DNA from: Candidatus Berkiella cookevillensis
GTDB lineage: Bacteria; Pseudomonadota; Gammaproteobacteria; Berkiellales; Berkiellaceae
Length of the DNA stretch: 64,000 bases
NCBI RefSeq assembly: GCF_001431315.2
Contig: NZ_LKHV02000001.1
Coordinates: 1,364,001-1,428,000 of the forward strand
Direction: 5' to 3'
Below, in pieces: positions 1 through 8,779 of this stretch (position 1 is its first letter; each line of letters begins with the position of its first letter). Below the pieces are notes generated by a model, which saw nothing but the letters and a program-made list of their open reading frames with translations, was not told where the DNA came from and did not search any database. The position numbers and the translations under genes were made by a program.

Positions 1-283
1 ACCGTGTTTCGTCTAAAGACATGGCAAACAGACCAAGAAAGAATAATGGGATTGTATTAAAGAATAAATGGTTATAATTACTATGCAGAATAGGCGCGAA
101 GACAATACCAAACAAACCGCGAGGACGCCTTGGTACAATGCCTAAAACATTGAAAGGTTTGCCTAATCTAAAGTTAATAATGCTAAAGACCCATAAGCCT
201 GCAATGATCCATAGCATTTTAGGTAAGTGAACTTTTGAAACTTCCATGAATTGATTAAGTTGCAAACCTAATTCTTCGATCAT
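1..283 (-). CDS. Rhomboid-family intramembrane serine protease (partial, N-terminal part)
   Basis: The frame opens with ATG at 281-283, has an AAAGGA ribosome site just upstream, and runs off the left edge of the window. The visible ~94 residues contain a first membrane segment around MLWIIAGLWVFSIINF and then HSNYNHLFFNTIPLFF, which matches the rhomboid second-helix signature in which a His and an Asn (HLFFN) help form the oxyanion site. The Gly-x-Ser nucleophile and second His lie outside the window and were not seen. Rhomboids cleave transmembrane substrates inside the inner membrane. The gene lies 21 nt downstream of the MATE gene on the same strand and is probably the tail of that transcription unit. 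Confidence 0.75.
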   Translation of the reverse strand, partial: MIEELGLQLNQFMEVSKVHLPKMLWIIAGLWVFSIINFRLGKPFNVLGIVPRRPRGLFGIVFAPILHSNYNHLFFNTIPLFFLGLFAMSLDETR

Positions 284-304
284 GTTTAATCCTTTACAAA
301 ACAA

Positions 305-1705
305 TTAATGAACGATGCTTTTTGAGGGATGAATAATATTCTGTTTTAGCTTCGATCGTAATCGCCAGGCAAAACAAAGCATATTAACAAAGCCATATAT
401 TACAATCATTGCCCAAGCCTTATCTGGCGTATTGTGCTTAACAACAATAAACCAGTAAGTGGGCAGCAAGGCAAAAAACCAAGCATTAAAAGCATTTGTG
501 CATAGAATAAAAACCGTGTCTTTATGGGCAGTTAAGAATCCAGCACATATCCATACAATTCCATCAAAAATAAAATACAAAAATATCCAATAGGCAGCTA
601 CCTTAGCATAGGTAAATACCATTTGGATCATATAAGGATCTTTCTCTGCTGTCAGAAAATCATTGAGAAACCATTCTGGATGGAGCGCAAGTGGTGTAAC
701 AATTAATAAAGCAATAATCAAGTGTAATGAAAAAGCAGATCGGAATACGCGTTTAATAGGGGCATAATGCTTTGCGCCTATTAAATTTGATGCAATGGCA
801 ATGATTGCTTTTTGTAAGCCTTCTGTTGTAAAAGCAACAAGACCAAAGATACTTTGCCCAATCGTAGCAACGGTAATATGATAAACACTTGCCATTGATA
901 GGAGATGGAGCTGAATACTCCAGGCTGCAAATTCAATCATATGGCCCAATGCATTGGGAAAGCCAATTTTAAAACATTGCCAAAAATAGTAGAAATCGAA
1001 TTTGATAATGTGCGTACTAAATTGTGAGCGATTATTTTTATTTAAAAAGGCAAAAAATAACACACAACATTGAAAAATTTGTGAAATAATGGTTGCAATT
1101 GCTGCGCCTTTGGTTCCCATAGGCTCAAGCCATGATGAAACACCAAAGATAAGTATGATATCAGCAATTATATTAATAATATTGCCGAGTATAACAACAT
1201 AGGTTATAAGTTTTACTTTACCTTGTCCTATGAAAAAAGCACAAAGCGCAGCATTCATACCCACAAGTGCGGAAAAGCTCAGTAAGATTTTAAAATAGGG
1301 GGCACCTTCTGTATGAAAGCGCTCAGGAATGAAGGCTTCTGGGATTAGTTGAGCGATTGGAATGAGAATAAGGCTACAGGCCAGAGAAAACCAAATCATT
1401 TGCCAGACAGGGGCGGCCACTTTATTGTATTCTTTTGCTCCATAATGTTGTCCAACATAAACTTCAGCAATACTTGCTACACCAATTACCAATATTTGAA
1501 AAACAAGTACAGACATACCTGCTGTGACCGCAGCATTCATTGCTGAAATTGAGTAATGTGCCAATATAAAGCGATCAAAAAACATCATTAAGGCGCCAGA
1601 TAAGGCGCTCAGCATTAAGGGGACGGAAAGAGCAGTCATTTCCCTTAAGCTACCGATAGGGTATTTGGTAAGTGGGCTAAACATTATTTGTTGCTTTGAT
1701 GTCAT
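305..1705 (-). CDS. MATE-family multidrug/metabolite efflux transporter (copy 1)
   Basis: 466 residues, the usual length for MATE transporters, with about 12 hydrophobic segments in two homologous halves. The opening region (MTALSVPLMLSALSGALMMF, then FDRFILAHY) and the GQHYGAKEYNKV loop are typical of the family. MATE proteins export cationic drugs or metabolites from the cytoplasm using a Na+ or H+ gradient. The start is supported by GGAAG 5 nt upstream. It begins 27 nt after the amidohydrolase-like gene on the same strand, so it may export the product of the amidoligase cluster; that is inference. A clear paralog lies at 22387-23781, with the same N-terminal layout and the same GQ(H/Y)(Y/N)GAK loop. 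Confidence 0.88.
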   Translation of the reverse strand: MTSKQQIMFSPLTKYPIGSLREMTALSVPLMLSALSGALMMFFDRFILAHYSISAMNAAVTAGMSVLVFQILVIGVASIAEVYVGQHYGAKEYNKVAAPVWQMIWFSLACSLILIPIAQLIPEAFIPERFHTEGAPYFKILLSFSALVGMNAALCAFFIGQGKVKLITYVVILGNIINIIADIILIFGVSSWLEPMGTKGAAIATIISQIFQCCVLFFAFLNKNNRSQFSTHIIKFDFYYFWQCFKIGFPNALGHMIEFAAWSIQLHLLSMASVYHITVATIGQSIFGLVAFTTEGLQKAIIAIASNLIGAKHYAPIKRVFRSAFSLHLIIALLIVTPLALHPEWFLNDFLTAEKDPYMIQMVFTYAKVAAYWIFLYFIFDGIVWICAGFLTAHKDTVFILCTNAFNAWFFALLPTYWFIVVKHNTPDKAWAMIVIYGFVNMLCFAWRLRSKLKQNIIHPSKSIVH

Positions 1706-1732
1706 GGTGCTTCCAAAATAATTGGCTTGCGA

Positions 1733-2431
1733 TTATTTATGAATGGTTTTTTCTAGGGCATGCACAATATTTTGAATAAAAGCGCGTTGCGTTTTTTTAT
1801 CTAACATTAATTTTTGATTTAATTCTAGTTCAAGACCAATATAGGATTTTGATGAGTAAATTTTTCTTAATGCTGTTGCCAAGCCATCACTGCTTCCTAA
1901 ATAAGGATAATTCATTCTTACTCTTAAACTTGCATTCTCACATTTTATATGGTGTTTGAGATTAAAACAAAAATCACGTTCATAAGATCTTTTAGGATCA
2001 TACAATAAACCAACTTCGGCATTTCTAACTTCATGATTCATTTTAGGCGTAAAGCTGTGCACAGAAATATGAATAATACGATCATGTTTAGAAAGCAGTT
2101 TTTTTATTTTTTGATGGATTGCTTCTCTATAGGGTACATATATATCGTGAATGATCTTATGACGTTCATCTCTGTCTAATGTTTGGGTGATTTCAGAAAA
2201 TAAAGAGCGATGATGCAGTGAACGATTCAGTTCAATCAGAAGACGACTCCACCTTGCGTATTGAGATTGGCAAGGTATAGCTTTTATAATTTCTTGATAG
2301 CATTGATATGCGCCAATGTCCCAGCCTCTATGTGTTTCTAATAGCTTTGCATGAGGTGCAAACAGCGATTTATATTTGCTAGGAATTTTATTGCTTGCAT
2401 GTTCACAGGTAATTAAATAGCCAATTTTCAT
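1733..2431 (-). CDS. N-formylglutamate amidohydrolase-like (HutG/FGase fold) enzyme
   Basis: The family is recognised from LITCEHASNKIP at the N-terminus, HRGWDIGA, ELNRSLHH and the metal-site block HISVHSFTPKMN. These enzymes are zinc-dependent hydrolases of N-acyl or isopeptide amide bonds; HutG itself acts in histidine breakdown, but no hut genes are nearby. I chose the ATG at 2429-2431, which overlaps the upstream stop as ATGA (translational coupling). An in-frame TTG at 2467 would add 12 residues without family similarity. In clusters with ATP-grasp and GCS2 ligases, this family is thought to trim or recycle the amide product. The true substrate is unknown. Confidence 0.8.
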   Translation of the reverse strand: MKIGYLITCEHASNKIPSKYKSLFAPHAKLLETHRGWDIGAYQCYQEIIKAIPCQSQYARWSRLLIELNRSLHHRSLFSEITQTLDRDERHKIIHDIYVPYREAIHQKIKKLLSKHDRIIHISVHSFTPKMNHEVRNAEVGLLYDPKRSYERDFCFNLKHHIKCENASLRVRMNYPYLGSSDGLATALRKIYSSKSYIGLELELNQKLMLDKKTQRAFIQNIVHALEKTIHK

Positions 2432-3672
2432 ATTTTTAATAATTGATTTTCTTGTAAACACTGACAAAGTTTATTGTACAGCGAATATAGATCTTGAGAT
2501 TTAAATACTTTGGGTAAACTTTTGAGCATGCGTTCAGCCAGATTGCCGTTGGCTAATATATATTCTAAAGTTGCATGAAAAGGAGTAGGGATATATATTG
2601 CACTTTTGATCAATAAATCTTCCCATAAATGTCTTGCTGTTGCATATTTATTTTTAGCTAAGTCAAACTGTTCTATCCATGTTTTTTGATTAATCTCGCT
2701 GGTCATCCCTTCTTGAATAGTTTGAAAAAATATCTGTTTTAATAATTGATTATCCAGGGGATTTTGCAAATAAGCATCTGTGTTTGTGATGATATATTTT
2801 AAAATACCCGCAATGGCAGAAGCACAGGCAAAATCAGCAAGTGCACATTCTTGAGAATCTACAACACGTATTTCAATGGCATCTCTATCAAAACGTGTGA
2901 TTGCACCTCTAGAATTAAGCCACTCTTCTTGCAAGATTTTATCGGGATCATAAGGCGCAATGGCATCAAACATTGGGTTTAGAATCGTTTCATAATAATC
3001 AGAGAATCCCTCAATATATTCAGGAATCACGTTGCCAGTAATTTCCGGTATCTTTTTTTGATTATTGGCATAGTAGGTTAATCGAGTTGATAGACTCCCT
3101 GTTGCTTTACCTTCGCAAATAGGTGTGCTGGCAAATAAAGAAGGTGTAAGTGGTAGGAGCAATCGAATAGCATTGTGTAGTTTTATAAACTCATTCTCAT
3201 TTGCAAAGGGAAGATTAATGTGTACGCTTTGTAAGTTTGACCAACCATGACCACGACAATCAAATATTTTGTGATACATTTCATAAATGCTTTTATCACC
3301 ATGAGGCCACAATTTTACACCATGAGCAGGATTCATCCATGGGTGCATGCCGGTAGGCATTAATTTACAATTCTTTTCAGCTAAAAGCTGTGTTAAATAA
3401 TTAAGTTCATTTTGAAAGTCTAACTGAGCTTGCCATGGATTGTCAGTAGGGCCGTTTGTTTTTAGCTCAATAACATGTAAGGCCAATTCATTGTTTAGCG
3501 CAACATGATTGCGCTGAATCTCATTGGTTATTTCGCCTGCAATTTTTTCAAATACGGTGTCTACAATGGGTTGAATATCCAATGTAGTTTGATTGACCAC
3601 CATATATTCAATTTCAATGCCAAGAACAGAAAAGAGAGAATGTTTTAATTTTCTAGGTATATCCATGTGCAT
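2428..3672 (-). CDS. Glutamate-cysteine ligase (GCS2)-like carboxylate-amine ligase
   Basis: 414 residues with the GCS2 entry motif GIEIEYMVVN at residues 18-27, followed by a long conserved body including PICEGKATGSLSTRL and EIRVVDSQECALADF. GCS2 proteins belong to the glutamine-synthetase-like fold and use ATP to join a carboxylate, usually of glutamate, to an amine. It overlaps the RimK-like gene by 20 nt and the amidohydrolase by 4 nt, so the three are surely one operon. A second ATG two codons in (3664-3666) is an equally possible start. True GshA activity cannot be excluded from sequence, but the partners suggest a dedicated peptide- or amide-forming enzyme rather than glutathione synthesis. 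Confidence 0.8.
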   Translation of the reverse strand: MHMDIPRKLKHSLFSVLGIEIEYMVVNQTTLDIQPIVDTVFEKIAGEITNEIQRNHVALNNELALHVIELKTNGPTDNPWQAQLDFQNELNYLTQLLAEKNCKLMPTGMHPWMNPAHGVKLWPHGDKSIYEMYHKIFDCRGHGWSNLQSVHINLPFANENEFIKLHNAIRLLLPLTPSLFASTPICEGKATGSLSTRLTYYANNQKKIPEITGNVIPEYIEGFSDYYETILNPMFDAIAPYDPDKILQEEWLNSRGAITRFDRDAIEIRVVDSQECALADFACASAIAGILKYIITNTDAYLQNPLDNQLLKQIFFQTIQEGMTSEINQKTWIEQFDLAKNKYATARHLWEDLLIKSAIYIPTPFHATLEYILANGNLAERMLKSLPKVFKSQDLYSLYNKLCQCLQENQLLKI

Positions 3673-5107
3673 GATGTATTCTTTTTAGAAAGTAGTTCAT
3701 TATTTTAAAGTATAACTCATCTCCCAATAATGTGTCTTCTACACCATGATCGATATTGGGGTTATCGTTGATTTCAATTACATAAACAGAGTTATCTGCT
3801 TGTTTAATATCAACGCCATACAAGCCGTCACCAATGAGTTTTGTCGATTTTAAAGCAACCTCTATTACTTTTTTGGGAACCTCATAAATAGGAACCGCAT
3901 CAAAGTTGCCTTCTGGATCTTCATTTTGCCAGTTATATATTTGCCAGTGATTATCGGCCATATAATAACGACATGCAAATATTGCTTCGTTATTCAGGAT
4001 GCCAATGCGCCAATCAAATTGAGTTGGAATAAAGGTTTGGGCAATAATGAGATCGGAATCTTTAAAAAATTTTGCCAAGGTTGTCTTTAACTCTAGATGA
4101 TCGTTTACTTTTACAACACCTTGAGAAAATGCGCTATCCGGCAATTTTAAAACACAAGGCATAGGAATTTCAAATAACAGATCTTTCCAATTGTATTTGC
4201 TTAAAATATAAGTAGGGGGGCAAGGGATATTATGTTTTGTTAAAAGTTCAGACAAATATACTTTGTTAGCGCATTTTAAGATCGATTCTGGATGATCCAA
4301 TACCACTAAGCCATCGCTAGAGGCACGTCTTGAGAAGCGATAGGTATGATGGTTAACAGAGGTTGTTTCCCGTATAAATAAAGCATCATACTCTCCTAAG
4401 GTCTTATATTCATCTTTTTCTATTAATTCAACATTTATACCTAATTTATCACCGGCTTCTATAAATTTATCAAGCGCAACTTTATCTGATGGAGGGGTCT
4501 TCTCATTAGGATCATATAGAATAGCTAAATCAAATTTATATTTTTTGTTTTTATATTGAGTGAATCTTTTCTTATTAAAATAATCTTTCAGTGCTTCATT
4601 GAGAAAAGCGGTATGAGATTCTGGAACATCACTGATAGAAATAGCGGTGCATTTTTTTATTTGCCAAAATTTTTTGAATTTGAATGTGACACGAAAGAGT
4701 GGAACTGGAAATAATCCATACAGTTTATAACAAAGCTGGTCATATTTTTTGGCCATATTTTTGCCAAAATAGACACTTAATGTAAATTCATCTGATTTAA
4801 TTGGTTTGAGTTCTTTATCAAGCTCTTCTTGAATGGTTTCACCGGCAAGCGCAGTAATGGAAGGGCTTTTTAGGTCTTGGATAGAGAGAACAGAGGGGAT
4901 TATCTTATGACCTCTGGCTTCTGCAAGCAAAGAAACATAGTATCCAATAGATTGATATTCATAGTTTTTACAAAGATTGATGACGCGCATCATTTTGCCA
5001 TTTGTGAATTTTAAATTTGATAAGTACTCTGTTGCTGGTACAACAGTTGTGTACTGAGATGCAAACTCCCATTTTCGTTCTTGATCTGTTACCAAGATGG
5101 TCTGCAT
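3653..5107 (-). CDS. RimK-like ATP-grasp amino-acid ligase with N-terminal extension
   Basis: 484 residues. The first ~190 residues form an extra domain found in long RimK-family proteins (MRVINLCKNYEYQSIGYYVSL). The ATP-grasp core follows, with PCVLKLPDSAFSQGVVKV as the nucleotide-binding lysine region and VIEINDNPNIDHGVED near residues 444-458 supplying the Mg-binding Glu and Asn. These enzymes activate a carboxylate as acyl phosphate and add an amino acid, typically glutamate, to a peptide or small molecule. AGGAG lies 7 nt before the ATG. It starts 9 nt after the C39-like gene and overlaps the GCS2-like gene. Substrate unknown. Confidence 0.85.
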   Translation of the reverse strand: MQTILVTDQERKWEFASQYTTVVPATEYLSNLKFTNGKMMRVINLCKNYEYQSIGYYVSLLAEARGHKIIPSVLSIQDLKSPSITALAGETIQEELDKELKPIKSDEFTLSVYFGKNMAKKYDQLCYKLYGLFPVPLFRVTFKFKKFWQIKKCTAISISDVPESHTAFLNEALKDYFNKKRFTQYKNKKYKFDLAILYDPNEKTPPSDKVALDKFIEAGDKLGINVELIEKDEYKTLGEYDALFIRETTSVNHHTYRFSRRASSDGLVVLDHPESILKCANKVYLSELLTKHNIPCPPTYILSKYNWKDLLFEIPMPCVLKLPDSAFSQGVVKVNDHLELKTTLAKFFKDSDLIIAQTFIPTQFDWRIGILNNEAIFACRYYMADNHWQIYNWQNEDPEGNFDAVPIYEVPKKVIEVALKSTKLIGDGLYGVDIKQADNSVYVIEINDNPNIDHGVEDTLLGDELYFKIMNYFLKRIHHAHGYT

Positions 5108-5116
5108 TCCAAACTC

Positions 5117-5836
5117 CTAAGGTTTTTCTTTCGGCTCTATCACAAGTAAATTCGCATCATGCGTTAACACACCGAGCATGATGGAATTAATTAATCTACT
5201 GACATTTACTTTGTAATAGTTATTATGAGAGAGGGGATTTTCGCGGTGCGGATCTGCCACAACGATATGTCTTCTTTTTTCATCATAACCACACAAGATA
5301 ACGAAGTGCCCACAAGGCCCGCCTTTTAAATCATCGTAAACAGCCATGCCTGTTGAGCTTTCAATTTCGCGAGCGCTTTGATACAGATAAGTTGCACTTA
5401 ATCCGGTGAGTATCGGTATTCTGTTATCAAAATAGTGTTTTAGCAAACCGACGGTTAAATCTCTAAAGTGAAGTTCTCCCCCTAAGTTAAGAAATTCTTG
5501 GTATGCAAGTGAGGATTCAATCACGCGTGTAGAAGATTTATAGAGCAATTGATCGTTCAATTTTTTCGAGAGACGCTCGGATGATAGCTTTCTTGGGTGA
5601 AACCAAGAAGGATCAAAGACATCTAGATTGAAGGCATAGATGTTGGCTTGATAGCCCCGTTGTAGCGCATGCTTGCCAAGCATTGGCGCAAGCGTTCCAC
5701 CACTGTGTGAACGTTCAACCTCACTGATAACAGTCTGTAGGGTGATGGGGTCATTATAAAAAGAATAAATACCATGCAAGCTAGTTGGCCCACATGTCTC
5801 ATCGTCCGGTTGAGTTTGTATGTCTATATCAATCAT
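5117..5836 (-). CDS. C39-like papain-fold cysteine peptidase, first gene of the amidoligase operon
   Basis: The catalytic cysteine region is QPDDETCGPTSLHGIYSF, with Cys15 and an upstream Gln for the oxyanion hole. The histidine is in GGPCGHFVILCGYD (about residue 178) and the aspartate in HIVVADPH (about 195), giving a complete Cys-His-Asp set. There are no ABC-transporter domains and no signal peptide, so it is a stand-alone cytoplasmic C39-like enzyme. Such genes are often found beside RimK-like ligases, sometimes fused to an acetyltransferase that is absent here. It may process the peptide product or act as a transpeptidase. It is the most upstream gene of the minus-strand unit, so the promoter should lie within 5840-5945. 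Confidence 0.82.
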   Translation of the reverse strand: MIDIDIQTQPDDETCGPTSLHGIYSFYNDPITLQTVISEVERSHSGGTLAPMLGKHALQRGYQANIYAFNLDVFDPSWFHPRKLSSERLSKKLNDQLLYKSSTRVIESSLAYQEFLNLGGELHFRDLTVGLLKHYFDNRIPILTGLSATYLYQSAREIESSTGMAVYDDLKGGPCGHFVILCGYDEKRRHIVVADPHRENPLSHNNYYKVNVSRLINSIMLGVLTHDANLLVIEPKEKP

Positions 5837-5945
5837 TGATTTTGTGGTTCAGCGCATAGGTTCGTAGCGTTTATTAATTAGCGTAACATAAGTCAATAAG
5901 GCGATCTATAATTCATATAAGACCATAATTATATTGTGTACCACA

Positions 5946-6092
5946 ATGAGAATGATTAAGAAATGGTTAAATAACCACCCTGAATTAAAACGCTCCTTAG
6001 AAGGCCTTTTTAAGCTGTCCGGCTTGATTATTTTATTGGTTGTGGTGTGTTATTTAATCCAAAAAGCAGCCGGAACCTTAAATATCTTATAA
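5946..6092 (+). CDS. Small single-pass membrane peptide, 48 aa (candidate)
   Basis: A frame too short for most gene callers: it starts MRMIKKWLNNHPELKRS, then has a strongly hydrophobic stretch LSGLIILLVVVCYLI, and ends QKAAGTLNIL. Basic N-terminus and one membrane helix fit a small inner-membrane protein with the N-terminus inside. No strong ribosome site is visible; a second ATG two codons in is equally possible. It sits divergently from the C39-like gene and just before the exported methyltransferase. No family was recognised. The coherent charge pattern and complementary hydrophobic run argue for a real gene, but the call is tentative. Confidence 0.4.
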   Translation: MRMIKKWLNNHPELKRSLEGLFKLSGLIILLVVVCYLIQKAAGTLNIL

Positions 6093-6158
6093 AAGATTGC
6101 TTTTTATCTAAATAGCCAGTTATATTCTCTTGCTTGTATTAAATAAATATTGCTAACT

Positions 6159-7148
6159 ATGTTGTTGAAAAGAATTATTGTGCTGTTTTCAGTTTTTGGT
6201 CTTTTGTTTTTTAACTTTCCAGCGTTCTCTTTAGATAAAAAGTCTATGTACGCTTATAGCAACCCTGTATCTTATGGGGACAGCGGTGTATTGGCTTATT
6301 GCCATTCTAAGCATGGGCCGGATGGCAAGATACTTCTCGACCCTTATCTTGAACCCTTTTTTGAGAATATGCGCGATCTCACTGTTCTTGATGCGGGATG
6401 TGGTGCGGGTCCATGGTCTTTAAGAGCGGCTCAAAAAGGCGCTTTTGTACATGGGGTTGATATACAGCCTCAAATGATTGAGCGTGCCAAGCAATTATTA
6501 GTTGAGCATGGGCTGGAGCAAAAAGCTTTTTTTGAATTGGGCGATATTTTAGAATTACATTTTCCTGAACATTATTTTGATAAAGTAATGAGCATTAATG
6601 TGATTTGTAATTTGCCATTACCCAGAAAAGGATTATCTAAGCAGAATGCTTTACTAACGCATTTCAATGAACTTCATCGTGTCTTAAAAAAGAATGGGCA
6701 AGTCATGGTGAGTGGGCCAGCATCATTAGGTGTTGTGCTTACAAATGGTAAAAAGTCTAGAGAAGCCATCATCAACGATATTAAACAATCGGTCATTCAT
6801 GTAAATGTGCAAAATGATCGCGGTATTATTCATCATATTAATCAAATAAAAAATGTACAACGCGCCACCTTTGTTGTAAGAAATGAAAAATTAATTTTGA
6901 TAGAGAATGAGAAAGATTTGATGGTAGGAGAGAAAATTTGGCGTAAAATTCCTGGTTTAGTGGTGCCTAATTTTTATTATCCAGAAGAATATTGTGTGAA
7001 AAATCTTGAATTGGCTGGCTTTAAAATTCTTAAAATAGAGCGGCCCACTTTAAGCAATACAAAATATGATCCCGCAATGGCAAGTGATTTGGGTGAAGAA
7101 TATAAGAATACTCATCCTTTTGTGATTATTAATGCATATAAGGCATAA
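6159..7148 (+). CDS. Class I SAM-dependent methyltransferase with N-terminal signal/anchor sequence
   Basis: After a basic, hydrophobic N-terminus (MLLKRIIVLFSVFGLLFF, with a plausible cleavage after PAFS) comes a Rossmann methyltransferase. Motif I is LDAGCGAGPW (about residues 77-86), then the acidic loop GVDIQPQMIERA, and HRVLKKNGQVMVSGP as the post-IV strand. Class I enzymes transfer a methyl group from S-adenosylmethionine. SAM is cytosolic, so export of this fold is unusual; the segment may instead anchor the protein with its catalytic part inside. I chose the ATG at 6159 over a TTG at 6150 because the shorter form gives a typical signal sequence. Substrate unknown. Confidence 0.75.
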   Translation: MLLKRIIVLFSVFGLLFFNFPAFSLDKKSMYAYSNPVSYGDSGVLAYCHSKHGPDGKILLDPYLEPFFENMRDLTVLDAGCGAGPWSLRAAQKGAFVHGVDIQPQMIERAKQLLVEHGLEQKAFFELGDILELHFPEHYFDKVMSINVICNLPLPRKGLSKQNALLTHFNELHRVLKKNGQVMVSGPASLGVVLTNGKKSREAIINDIKQSVIHVNVQNDRGIIHHINQIKNVQRATFVVRNEKLILIENEKDLMVGEKIWRKIPGLVVPNFYYPEEYCVKNLELAGFKILKIERPTLSNTKYDPAMASDLGEEYKNTHPFVIINAYKA

Positions 7149-7155
7149 CGCATAT

Positions 7156-7189
7156 GCCGTTACGAAGAACGTAACGGCAGCATTTTTTT
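7156..7189 (+). terminator. Rho-independent terminator after the methyltransferase gene
   Basis: Stem GCCGTTAC (7156-7163) and GTAACGGC (7171-7178) with a 7-nt loop, followed a few bases later by seven T at 7183-7189. It lies 8 nt after the stop codon on the plus strand. The minus strand has no T run on the other side, so it serves the plus-strand gene mainly. Confidence 0.75.
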
Positions 7190-7197
7190 CTTAAGTT

Positions 7198-8418
7198 TTA
7201 GGCTAAGCGTGCCAGTCGTTGCTTAGCCTTAAATTTTTCATTTATCTTCCTTGATTCTTTTAAATAATGAAACTTATCCAGTACAAGCATGAGCATGCCA
7301 TTGCCTAAAACATTTACGCAAGTAATGATAGGATCCAGCAGCACATAGAGCGCAGTAATAAATGCACACATTTCTGCGTTAAAGCCTAAGTATTGCATTA
7401 AGATAGGTAGCATGACTAATATTCCGCCGCCAGGCACCGCCGCAACAGAGAATTTTGATAATACAAAGAAACAGCTGAAGATAAAATAATGATAGAGATC
7501 AGGTAATGGATGTCCATAAGTAATCAGTAGTGCCATTGCTAAGAAAGGTATACCAATACTGTCACCAACCAAATGAATATTAGTGCTAATGGGCAATATG
7601 CCGCCTACCCATTTTGAATCCTGGGTATTCTTCTGTGCTGCCTGTAGGTTGAGGGGAAGTGCTGCTAGGCTAGACATAGCACTAAAACCCACCCAAGCGG
7701 CAGGTAATACGTTTTTAATATGTATATAAGTTTTTTTTAATCTCAAACCAGAAGTGAGATAATAAGTAAAAAACAAATAAAGTAAATAAATACCCATCAT
7801 CATGAGCGCCAACTTTGCATAAGTATAAAATATAGTGCTTAAGACACCATCTTGATGCATTTTAATAAAATAGCCACTGATAAAAATAGGCAGCAAAGGC
7901 ATTAAGATTCTATTGAGTATTAAATGAATACCAGATTTGCTCAAATTATCTAATTGTGCACCGAGCATGGATGGTTTGATGCTTAAGAGCATTCCAAGTA
8001 ATAATCCAGTCATGAGTGCCCACTCGTTTGCTAACCATTTTGGCAGGACAAGACTAAAGGCAGGTAGGAGTAAAGTTGTTTGTTCTGCATATGCTTGTTG
8101 CAGCGCTGGGGTAGATACAATATGGCTGACACCATAGCCTATCCAAGCTGAAAGAGCATTGGATAGACAAATAGTTACAACCCCCACACAAATCATCAAA
8201 ATCCCACCGCGCTTTAAGTGGTACATGCACTGAAAGGCACAGCCCATAATAAGCAAGGGCATCATAAACATAATGATTTCTTTAATTAGGATGCTGATAG
8301 CTAATAAGTTGGAAAGTGCATGTGGTGTTAAACAATAAGATAATCCCAAGCTCAAAATCAGAGAAATAATCAGGCATACGAAAAAATGCTTATGAAAAAG
8401 AGAAAATAAATTGCGCAT
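7198..8418 (-). CDS. Dicarboxylate/amino acid:cation symporter (SLC1/DAACS family)
   Basis: 406 residues, close to the GltP/DctA length. Hydrophobic segments run throughout; the hallmark second half holds LPISTNIHLVGDSIGIPFLA (a re-entrant serine-rich hairpin region in relatives), AAVPGGGILVMLPIL and DPIITCVNVLGNGMLMLVLD, which match HP2 and TM8 with the substrate/Na-binding Asn. The family imports glutamate, aspartate or C4-dicarboxylates with Na+ or H+. The usual TM7 NMDG motif is not seen in canonical form, so specificity is uncertain. It is convergent with the methyltransferase gene. Amino-acid import is common in intracellular gammaproteobacteria with reduced biosynthesis. Confidence 0.85.
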   Translation of the reverse strand: MRNLFSLFHKHFFVCLIISLILSLGLSYCLTPHALSNLLAISILIKEIIMFMMPLLIMGCAFQCMYHLKRGGILMICVGVVTICLSNALSAWIGYGVSHIVSTPALQQAYAEQTTLLLPAFSLVLPKWLANEWALMTGLLLGMLLSIKPSMLGAQLDNLSKSGIHLILNRILMPLLPIFISGYFIKMHQDGVLSTIFYTYAKLALMMMGIYLLYLFFTYYLTSGLRLKKTYIHIKNVLPAAWVGFSAMSSLAALPLNLQAAQKNTQDSKWVGGILPISTNIHLVGDSIGIPFLAMALLITYGHPLPDLYHYFIFSCFFVLSKFSVAAVPGGGILVMLPILMQYLGFNAEMCAFITALYVLLDPIITCVNVLGNGMLMLVLDKFHYLKESRKINEKFKAKQRLARLA

Positions 8419-8714
8419 AACATAACTTCCTTCAGGCTGAAGTGAATTGCAAAATTGTTCAATGAAGACAGAAATAAATAGGAATTTTAGAAATAGAGTA
8501 TGTGTCGCCCTAAGGCGTCGTATAGCCTGTAGTTGCCATCAAAGCAGATGCGTCTAGAAAGAGGGTGTGGGTTAGGGATAATGCGTTCATTCAGTTACGT
8601 TAACACAGCAATAATCAGACAACAAGCCTTAAACAGGATATGAAGCTAAGAGGCAGTTTATAAGTGATGAGTATATTCATGGGGATTTTTTCTTAGTGAT
8701 TTTGTTGGGCTTGC
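8419..8714. other. Intergenic region, no gene seen
   Basis: About 300 bases between the divergent symporter gene and the orphan gene at 8780. I saw no coherent frame on either strand and no strong hairpin. A G-rich stretch near 8550-8580 is unremarkable. It presumably carries the upstream control region of the symporter gene. Confidence 0.5.
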
Positions 8715-8743
8715 TTGATGAAGTTATGTTGCTTTGGTATAGT
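8715..8743 (+). promoter_or_regulatory. Candidate sigma-70 promoter for the 8780 gene
   Basis: TTGATG at 8715-8720 and TATAGT at 8738-8743 are separated by 17 bases, the ideal spacer. The predicted start of transcription near 8750 is about 30 bases before the ATG at 8780. Sequence match only. Confidence 0.4.
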
Positions 8744-8779
8744 TACCATCCTGACAAATTTAAGTTGGTATTCTAAAAC

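Noticed and set aside
1733-2431. HutG of the histidine utilisation pathway
   Set aside because: No other hut genes nearby; it overlaps the GCS2-like ligase gene, so another amide substrate is more likely.
5117-5836. C39-like protein as the leader peptidase for the GG-type peptides
   Set aside because: It lacks exporter domains, is 15 kb or more from the peptides, and belongs to the ligase operon; no evidence links them.
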